A DNA stretch of 11,054 bases from Planctomycetota bacterium (lineage in GTDB: Bacteria > Planctomycetota > Planctomycetia > Pirellulales > Pirellulaceae). The translations under genes were made by a program, and so were the position numbers. Below, piece after piece: positions 6,715-11,054 of this stretch (position 1 is its first letter; each line of letters opens with the position of its first letter). The notes under the pieces were generated by a model that saw only the letters and a program-made list of their open reading frames with translations, was not told the DNA's origin and did no database searches. The stretch is from NCBI GenBank assembly GCA_026692885.1, contig JAPLNJ010000418.1, positions 1 to 11,054 on the forward strand, written 5' to 3'.

Positions 6715-8235
6715 TCAATCGGACTTGACCGGTTCCCCGCTGCGGAGCGCTGGTGGCGAGCGGTATTCCTCGTAGCGCTCCGCCACTTGACCCTCAATCG
6801 CGTTGTGGCGATGTAAGTAAATCCGGTAGCGCAGCCGCAGTTTCTCGCCGGCGCGGACCTTGGTCGGACCTTCCGCGTTCAGGGCGGCGCCGGCCCAGCC
6901 GTCGTTCCGACAGTGCCAGACTGTGGGATGATTCACGTTATCCGGATGATCGAAAATGGCGATGCCACCCCAACGAGCTGGCGCGGGGCTGGCCCCGTCG
7001 GAGAGCTCGGCAGTCCCCGCGGCGATTGGGCCGGATTGATCGAGCCAAGCCGCTCGTTTCCACAGCGCCGCGGTCTCGTTGCGATCTCCCCGGGCGTTGA
7101 CGATCTCGCCGCCGCCGTCGAAAGGCGTCATCGATTGGGCCACGCGCACGGCCAGGAAGCCGAACGGCGTCTTGCCCAACTCAGTCGCCTCGGAACCGGC
7201 CGGCGTGAACTCCAGGTCGAGATCGAGCAGGCGGAAATCCTGGGCGGCTCGGTACACCGTCAGCGAGCGACGTTCGTGCAGGTAATCCACGTTGTCACGC
7301 AGCCAACGCGTAGTTTGCACCAACCGGCAGTACACCGGCCCGTCCTCCTGGTATTCCAGTTGCTCGTGCGCAATGACGCCGCCTTTCTCCGACCAGAAGT
7401 CCTGTCCTCCGACGCTGGCGTGCGCGATCCACAGCGAGTAATGGTGCGCATGACTCCCGGTGGGATCGTGTGGCTTGCCGAACTCGGTAAGCGGGACGCC
7501 GTCGGGGCCGATGACCGGATACAGAAATGGTCGGCGGATCGAGCTGGCCGGCGATTTCGCCTGGTCCAGGGTGGGCCCTACGTGGTACGCCGTAATCAAC
7601 TGCTGCTGCTCCGAGAGTTGCACGACACCGTCAAGCGGCCATTGAGGGCGAATCTGCATCCGCGGGAAGTAACGTAGCGGGGTGGCCCGCCCTTGGCCAT
7701 CGAAGACGCGGAGATTCTGCGGCGGGTAAGGCACCTGGATCAGCCGGCCGTCGCGTGGTACTCCGCATTTCAGGCGATAACGGCCACTCCCTTTCTCGCC
7801 GGCTTGAGCGATCCAGGTGAGGGTTCCCGCCACCTTGATCTCCGCTTTCTCGTGGGCGGCGTACTCCGTGAGATAACTCACGCCGGACGCCGTATCCGGC
7901 AGCAGTCGCCGGGTCTTCGGCCCGGGCTGTGGCGCGCCGGTGAACTGCACCGGCTGTTCGGCCTGAGTGCCGTCGGGCAACAGCCGAAACAGCCGCAGGG
8001 ACCGCTCGTCGACGGCCCCCGATACGTTCCACCGCGACAGGATCACAGTCAAGTCGATCGGGCAGGACACGGGAACGAATTGGGCGTCAGGCGGGAGACC
8101 GCTCACCTCGATCGGCACCGAGAACCAGTGGTATCTGGCGTCATCCGTCTCTGCCCCGCGTACGGCCAGCGGAGCTATTCCGATCAGCAGACCAAGGCAG
8201 ACGAGTCTTTGTCGCAACGTAAGCGAGATGGTCAT
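6715..8235 (-). CDS. secreted DUF6807 (PmoA-like) family protein
   Basis: The 506-residue product starts at the ATG at 8235, chosen because GGAG (8244-8247) lies eight bases upstream and because it opens a signal peptide (MTISLTLRQRLVCLGLLIGI, cut near residues 27-28, VRG/AE). A longer GTG-started frame from 8286 would spoil this. Residues 30-220 look beta-rich. The C-terminal half carries the DUF6807 signature: RPFLYPVIGPDGVPLT (235-250), HAHHYSLWIAH (262-272) with a His cluster at 262, 264 and 265, and then GGQDFWSEKGGVI. Proteins of this family are numerous in planctomycetes and often lie in carbohydrate-related loci. The Pfam name 'methane oxygenase PmoA' is misleading: there is no similarity to particulate methane monooxygenase that I can see. 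The biochemical function is unknown; the histidines may bind a metal or sugar. It lies downstream of, and codirectional with, the dehydrogenase gene, but the 205-bp gap makes co-transcription uncertain. Confidence 0.85.
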   Translation of the reverse strand: MTISLTLRQRLVCLGLLIGIAPLAVRGAETDDARYHWFSVPIEVSGLPPDAQFVPVSCPIDLTVILSRWNVSGAVDERSLRLFRLLPDGTQAEQPVQFTGAPQPGPKTRRLLPDTASGVSYLTEYAAHEKAEIKVAGTLTWIAQAGEKGSGRYRLKCGVPRDGRLIQVPYPPQNLRVFDGQGRATPLRYFPRMQIRPQWPLDGVVQLSEQQQLITAYHVGPTLDQAKSPASSIRRPFLYPVIGPDGVPLTEFGKPHDPTGSHAHHYSLWIAHASVGGQDFWSEKGGVIAHEQLEYQEDGPVYCRLVQTTRWLRDNVDYLHERRSLTVYRAAQDFRLLDLDLEFTPAGSEATELGKTPFGFLAVRVAQSMTPFDGGGEIVNARGDRNETAALWKRAAWLDQSGPIAAGTAELSDGASPAPARWGGIAIFDHPDNVNHPTVWHCRNDGWAGAALNAEGPTKVRAGEKLRLRYRIYLHRHNAIEGQVAERYEEYRSPPALRSGEPVKSD

Positions 8236-8288
8236 GACTGGATCTCCGGTCCTCAACATCGCGGACCCAACGCAGCCCGCGGCCACAA

Positions 8289-8414
8289 CCTTTGAAATTA
8301 CGCGTAGCAGAATTCACCAGAATTCTGGCCGTTTCGCAGTGTGCTCGTTGCCCCTCTTCCGCCCGAAATCTGGCGATTTCGGCTACTTCTCGTCGAAATG
8401 CGCAACTTCAAAGG
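8289..8414 (-). repeat. 126-bp structured intergenic element: outer stem enclosing two hairpins
   Basis: CCTTTGAAATTACGC (8289-8303) and GCGCAACTTCAAAGG (8400-8414) form a 15-bp outer inverted repeat with two mismatches. Both mismatches are A/C on the plus strand and therefore become U/G wobbles in a minus-strand transcript, so all 15 positions pair in that RNA. Inside are a perfect 8-bp hairpin (CAGAATTC-ACCA-GAATTCTG, 8308-8327), which overlaps the 12-bp palindrome CCAGAATTCTGG (8317-8328), and another perfect 8-bp hairpin (CCGAAATC-TGGC-GATTTCGG, 8363-8382). The element fills most of the gap between the dehydrogenase stop and the DUF6807 start. No T-run follows any stem. It may be a leader RNA, a terminator-like mRNA end or a miniature repeat. 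Confidence 0.6.
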
Positions 8415-8440
8415 CCGCAAGCGGGGGCTGGGGAACAGGG

Positions 8441-9541
8441 TCAGTTGGTGACCAACCGGCGATTCTTGGGCACAGAGTCGGGCACGCCGAGCAGTCGCGA
8501 GACCGGGCCAGCCGTCGAAATCCAGCGATGCCGCAGATACCAATCCACGGTCTGCTCGAGACGCTGGCGCAGCGACTGCGGGGGCACGAACCCCAAGTCG
8601 CGTTGCACGGCCTCCGGCGAACTCGCCCAAGACGACGCCACCGCTTCGCGGATCTTGTCCAGGCTCAGTGGATGCGGCTGGCCGCGCAGTCGGGAGAGCA
8701 GTTCATTGATCCCCGCCACCATCCAGAGGAACGGTTCCACGAAATTCAGGACACAGACGTGGCGATAGCCGAGACTGTACGCGACCATCCGGCCCAAGTC
8801 CGCCCACGTGGGATACTCCGAGATGCAGGCGAAGTAGTATCCCTGCGGAGAGAACCGTGGGCGGCCGTTGCCGCCTTCCCTCCGAATCCTCGTGCCTTTC
8901 TCCGCGGCCAGCAACAGAATCTGGACGAGATCATCCACGTAAATCATAGACAGGGGCGGCGGAGCGTAGGTGGGCGTGATGTGGATGCCCGCCGTCGCAA
9001 TCGTGCGGAACATGTCCACCATCTCGCGATTGGCCGGGCCGAAGACAACTCCCGGCCGTACGATTGTCGTGGGGACTTGGGATGCCCAGACCTCGGCCGC
9101 GACTTCGCCCGCCCGTTTGCTGCGTCCATAATTGGACACCGGCGTCGGGGCATCGCTTTCTGTGCGGATGGCCCCCGGTCGGGCAGGCCCGGCAGCCGCC
9201 AACGACGAGACGACCACCAGCACCGGAGGATGCGATTGGGCAGCGCAGGCTCGGGACACATTCCATGTGCCCTGCCCATTGACTCTCTGCAAGTCGTCGG
9301 TCCGCAGCGTCTTGGTCAGACCGGCAGCATGAAACACCACGTCAGCGTCGCCGACGGCGGAAGCCAGCGCATCCGGTTGCGTGACGTCGCCGAAACACAA
9401 CTCCGCGCCGGCACGAAGCAAGGGCCGCACCGAAGATGTCCGCCGCACTAGGCAGCGCACGCGGCAACCGCGGGCAGTCAAGGCAGCCACCAGCTGACGG
9501 CCGATGAATCCACTAGCGCCAGTCACTAAGGCAGTCTTCAT
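8441..9541 (-). CDS. NAD(P)-dependent epimerase/dehydratase, extended SDR family
   Basis: The 366-residue cytosolic oxidoreductase starts at the ATG at 9541, with GAGG (9550-9553) eight bases upstream and the Rossmann fold beginning at once (MKTALVTGASGFIG). The dinucleotide motif GxxGxxG uses Gly8, Gly11 and Gly14. GDV is at 51-53, HAAG at 71-74, and the catalytic set is Ser113 (VVVSSLAAAG), Tyr138 and Lys142 (YGRSK), with the usual 25-residue Ser-Tyr spacing. Strand beta-2 ends in Arg33-Arg34 with no acidic residue, which points to NADP(H). IYVDDLVQILLLA further on is typical of the 3-beta-hydroxysteroid dehydrogenase/dihydroflavonol reductase branch. The C-terminus (DLGFVPPQSLRQRLEQTVDWYL) is the normal family end, followed by about 25 extra residues. 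The substrate could be a nucleotide sugar, a hydroxysteroid-like lipid or a small ketone, and sequence alone does not decide. Confidence 0.88.
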   Translation of the reverse strand: MKTALVTGASGFIGRQLVAALTARGCRVRCLVRRTSSVRPLLRAGAELCFGDVTQPDALASAVGDADVVFHAAGLTKTLRTDDLQRVNGQGTWNVSRACAAQSHPPVLVVVSSLAAAGPARPGAIRTESDAPTPVSNYGRSKRAGEVAAEVWASQVPTTIVRPGVVFGPANREMVDMFRTIATAGIHITPTYAPPPLSMIYVDDLVQILLLAAEKGTRIRREGGNGRPRFSPQGYYFACISEYPTWADLGRMVAYSLGYRHVCVLNFVEPFLWMVAGINELLSRLRGQPHPLSLDKIREAVASSWASSPEAVQRDLGFVPPQSLRQRLEQTVDWYLRHRWISTAGPVSRLLGVPDSVPKNRRLVTN

Positions 9542-9597
9542 GGGTCCAGCCTCGATCAAGAGTGGGACGGTATCCATTCCGAACGGCGGAAAATCCA

Positions 9598-9616
9598 GCG
9601 GAGGATCCTCCTCCGC
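9598..9616. promoter_or_regulatory. 8-bp perfect hairpin in the dehydrogenase upstream region
   Basis: GCGGAGGA (9598-9605) is the exact reverse complement of TCCTCCGC (9609-9616), with a 3-nt loop TCC. A 12-bp palindrome GGAGGATCCTCC (9600-9611) is nested within it. It lies 57-75 bp upstream of the dehydrogenase start, within promoter or 5' leader distance. It may be an operator or a chance GC-rich dyad. Confidence 0.35.
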
Positions 9617-9635
9617 GGCCTGGTCGCGAGCGGGA

Positions 9636-9775
9636 GTAGGGTGGGCCAAGGAATCGCCCTATCTTGGTGGGCCTTCGCAAGCCGTTCCCGCCGTAATTCA
9701 CAGTGCGACGATGGAATCACGTTTGGCACAGCGACCGCGGCCCACCGGAAATCCGGCTGACTTGACCCACCTTAC
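9636..9775. repeat. nested GTAGGGTGGGCC fold-back repeat
   Basis: The outer arms are GTAGGGTGGGCCAAG (9636-9650) and CTTGACCCACCTTAC (9761-9775), matching at 13 of 15 positions. The inner arms are GGTGGGCC (9666-9673) and GGCCCACC (9739-9746), a perfect match. The result is a palindromic 140-bp block in which either left copy can pair with either right copy. It resembles the GTAGGGTGGGCC...GGCCCACCCTAC intergenic repeats I associate with planctomycete genomes and is similar in style to REP elements; no RAYT-type transposase is present in the window. Confidence 0.65.
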
Positions 9776-10015
9776 CAAATCTGGTCTTCTTCCATGAGAC
9801 AGTCGGAACGTTAAGTATTTCGGAGATTGCTTTCCGTCTTCTGAAAGCGAACACCCCTAGGCAGGTGCCGCTTGCGCACCCGAACCCTACAAGAGTTAAT
9901 CGTTGGACAATCCGTCCTTGTCAAGACTTTGCCTCATGAAATTCACCGCTTGGCACACTGAGAATCGCCCCCTCAGCTCCTTGTAGCTGCGAACGTGGGT
10001 CTTGAGGACGTTGCG

Positions 10016-10044
10016 TTGCTTCTGGCCGCGATTGCGGATATGTT
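10016..10044 (+). promoter_or_regulatory. weak candidate promoter for the response regulator
   Basis: TTGCTT (10016-10021) and TATGTT (10039-10044) are separated by 17 bp and match the sigma-70 consensus at 3 and 4 of 6 positions. Transcription would start near 10051, about 50 nt before the GTG. The match is only modest and could arise by chance. Confidence 0.25.
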
Positions 10045-10086
10045 TACGGACACAGTGGATTGTGGCTGATTCGTTGAACTTCTTGA

Positions 10087-10093
10087 AAGGAGG
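10087..10093 (+). promoter_or_regulatory. strong ribosome binding site AAGGAGG
   Basis: AAGGAGG ends ten bases before a GTG at 10104 and decides this start. A longer frame opening with a TTG at 10002 would place the ribosome binding site inside the gene and add 34 residues foreign to receiver domains. Confidence 0.75.
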
Positions 10094-10103
10094 GGGGAGC
10101 ACC

Positions 10104-10736
10104 GTGGCTATCAAGTTGATTATTGCGGACGATCAAGTCGTAATCCGGAAGGGCTTGGCCAGGTTACTGGAAGGCCAGGGGGTCGAGATCGTCGCCGAGG
10201 TAGCGACCGGCACCGAGGCGGTCGCCAAGACTCGCAAGCTGAAGCCCGACGTACTGCTGATGGACGTGATCATGCCGAACCTGGATGGCTTGGACGCTCT
10301 GGAAAAGATCCGGCAGGCCGTTCCCCAGACGAAAGTGATCATGATGTCGGGGTATGACAATCCCACATACACCGCCCGAGCGATGGCTTCGGGAGCCGCG
10401 ACCTTCCTCTTGAAGGACGTCCCGGGGAAAGAGTTTGTCGCCACCATCAAGCGTGTCGCCAAGGGGGAAATGCTGGTCCGAGACACGCGGGCGAGCAATA
10501 TGAAAGCCTTCCTGGAAATGCGGCCCGACCCCACGGCGGACGAAGTGCCGCTGACGAAACGCGAGTATCAGGTCGTGCGAAACTTGGCCCACGGCTTGAG
10601 CAACCGCGAGATCGCTAAGTGCTGGGACATCAGCATCGAGACCGTCAAGGAACACGTGCAGAACGTGTTTCGGAAATTGGCCTTGCCGAATCGAACCGCG
10701 GTAGCTGTGTGGGCGATGAAGAAGGGCTTGGTCTGA
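10104..10736 (+). CDS. NarL/FixJ-family response regulator
   Basis: The 210-residue two-component transcription factor begins with GTG (VAIKLIIADDQ), right at the first strand of its receiver domain. Key receiver residues are present: Asp9 and Asp10 (metal pocket), Asp54 as the phosphorylation site (VLLMDVIMP), Ser82 (VIMMSG) and Lys104 (FLLKD). The LuxR-type helix-turn-helix occupies about 150-210 (LTKREYQVV, LSNREIAKCWDISIETVKEHVQNVFRKL), with the recognition helix around IETVKEHVQNV. It is a normal-length member with all catalytic residues, so phosphorylation by a histidine kinase is expected. No kinase gene lies in the window, so the signal and targets are unknown. It is divergent from the dehydrogenase, which is 562 bp away. 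Confidence 0.93.
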   Translation: MAIKLIIADDQVVIRKGLARLLEGQGVEIVAEVATGTEAVAKTRKLKPDVLLMDVIMPNLDGLDALEKIRQAVPQTKVIMMSGYDNPTYTARAMASGAATFLLKDVPGKEFVATIKRVAKGEMLVRDTRASNMKAFLEMRPDPTADEVPLTKREYQVVRNLAHGLSNREIAKCWDISIETVKEHVQNVFRKLALPNRTAVAVWAMKKGLV

Positions 10737-10864
10737 GATCGCCGAAATCGCTGCGCGGATGACCGGTAATTCAGGCGGGACAGACTAAGTGGCTGCGCAA
10801 GAATAACTTGATCCAATAGGAATTTGTAATGCTGGCGAGTCTGGGATGGTTGCGATGAAGGGCG

Positions 10865-10949
10865 TCCTAATCTTTCGCCCTAATCTTCCTCCGGCTGCAT
10901 GGGAATGGAGGGAGAGATTAAGGGGAAAGATTAAGGCGAAAGATTAGGG
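10865..10949. repeat. AAAGATTAAGG 13-bp unit array arranged as a fold-back
   Basis: Three tandem 13-bp units follow one another on the right: GGAGAGATTAAGG (10911-10923), GGAAAGATTAAGG (10924-10936) and CGAAAGATTAGGG (10937-10949). Two units of the same kind lie in reverse orientation on the left (10865-10877 and 10878-10890). As a result 10866-10887 pairs with 10927-10948 at 21 of 22 positions; the one mismatch (C10880/A10934) is a G-U wobble in a minus-strand RNA. The loop is about 39 nt. The motif resembles dispersed intergenic repeats of planctomycetes (recollection, not checked). Confidence 0.75.
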
Positions 10950-10951
10950 TT

Positions 10952-10964
10952 CCGGCGAAGCCGG
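10952..10964. repeat. CCGGC-GAA-GCCGG hairpin
   Basis: A 5-bp perfect GC stem with a 3-nt loop, starting three bases after the 13-bp unit array. No T-run follows on the plus strand. On the minus strand it is followed by the pyrimidine-rich complement of the array, so a terminator for a gene entering from the right is conceivable. Confidence 0.4.
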
Positions 10965-11054
10965 CTAAGTTCAGCAGCGGACCCCACCGGACCGCTTTTG
11001 TTTCGCCGACTCTGGGGCCAGAATTGGGAGTCACTCACGCAGGCCCACTTCGGC

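Larger units (their letters stand above)
9542..10103. other. divergent intergenic region between dehydrogenase and response regulator
   Basis: This 562-bp stretch separates two divergent genes. It contains a short palindromic hairpin (9598-9616), a nested GTGGGCC repeat (9636-9775) and a leader region before the response regulator. Open frames here (about 97 codons on plus at 9504-9797, 72 on minus at 9896-10114) show no recognisable protein features and overlap known starts, so I do not call them. Positions 9776-10015 hold nothing I can identify. Confidence 0.6.
10737..11054. other. downstream intergenic region to the window edge
   Basis: These 318 bp have no recognisable gene. They contain a fold-back made of 13-bp units (10865-10949) and a GC hairpin (10952-10964). 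No clear terminator for the response regulator follows 10736. On the minus strand the last seven codons (from 11054 to a TGA at 11031-11033, AEVGLRE) might be the tail of a further gene entering from outside, but this is too short to support. Confidence 0.5.

Noticed and set aside
6715..8235. Reading the DUF6807 gene as a methane monooxygenase subunit because of the Pfam name PmoA
   Set aside because: The protein is a soluble exported beta-rich protein with one signal peptide and no multi-pass membrane segments, so methane oxidation is not supported.
8236..8286. A longer DUF6807 protein starting with GTG at 8286
   Set aside because: The ATG at 8235 has a well-spaced GGAG and opens directly into a signal peptide; the extension would bury it.
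7967..9451. A 494-codon open frame on the plus strand
   Set aside because: It runs antisense through the start of the DUF6807 gene and most of the dehydrogenase, both of which have clear family motifs. Its product is Arg-rich with no recognisable domain.
9936..9986. A 16-codon ATG frame (MKFTAWHTENRPLSSL) upstream of the response regulator
   Set aside because: There is no ribosome binding site in front of it, and the peptide has no leader-like repeats of one amino acid.
10002..10103. A 34-residue N-terminal extension of the response regulator from a TTG
   Set aside because: The AAGGAGG at 10087-10093 and the start of the receiver fold both point to the GTG at 10104.
9896..10114. A 72-codon minus-strand frame before the response regulator
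   Set aside because: It starts with TTG inside the response regulator gene, has no ribosome binding site of its own, and shows no family features.
10865..10949. A CRISPR array
   Set aside because: The units are 13 bp, contiguous, partly reversed and without spacers, and no cas gene is present.
1..11054. tRNA, rRNA, integrase or insertion sequence genes
   Set aside because: No transposase, integrase or cloverleaf-like sequence was seen on either strand; the repeats present carry no coding region.

Overview
The window is GC-rich and gene-sparse. It suggests a planctomycete, probably of the Pirellulales/Gemmatales type. The reasons are a very large secreted alpha-2-macroglobulin with an alpha-helical N-terminus, a secreted DUF6807 ('PmoA-like') protein, an orphan NarL-type response regulator, and intergenic regions packed with GTGGGCC-type and AAAGATTAGG-type fold-back repeats. 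The lineage is inferred from protein style and repeats; no rRNA or other marker gene is present.

Layout. Positions 1-48 may be the tail of an upstream gene. Positions 49-512 are non-coding: relics of a CACCCCCGGCC repeat, a 32-bp near-perfect inverted repeat (181-274), then a promoter with a perfect TATAAT (451-456) preceded by a symmetric dyad (413-444). This promoter should drive the 2011-residue alpha-2-macroglobulin at 513-6548 (+), which keeps a CTEQ thioester motif. It converges, across 166 bp, with two minus-strand genes: an extended short-chain dehydrogenase (8441-9541) and, downstream of it, a secreted DUF6807 protein (6715-8235). The 205 bp between those two hold a structured element (8289-8414) whose outer stem pairs completely only as a minus-strand RNA. 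The region 9542-10103 separates the dehydrogenase from a divergent NarL/FixJ response regulator (10104-10736, +, GTG start) and carries a nested GTGGGCC repeat. The last 318 bp contain a fold-back made of 13-bp units and a short GC hairpin, with no recognisable gene.

How the genes work together. There is no evidence that the four genes form one pathway. The alpha-2-macroglobulin is probably an envelope protease trap. The DUF6807 protein is exported and its substrate is unknown. The dehydrogenase is cytosolic, with nucleotide-sugar, sterol-like or flavonol-like substrates all possible. The response regulator has no kinase beside it. Every gene is known at family level. The less explained material is the series of different fold-back elements, one or more in every sizeable intergenic gap except the short convergent one at 6549-6714. 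I did not find a clear new multi-gene system.
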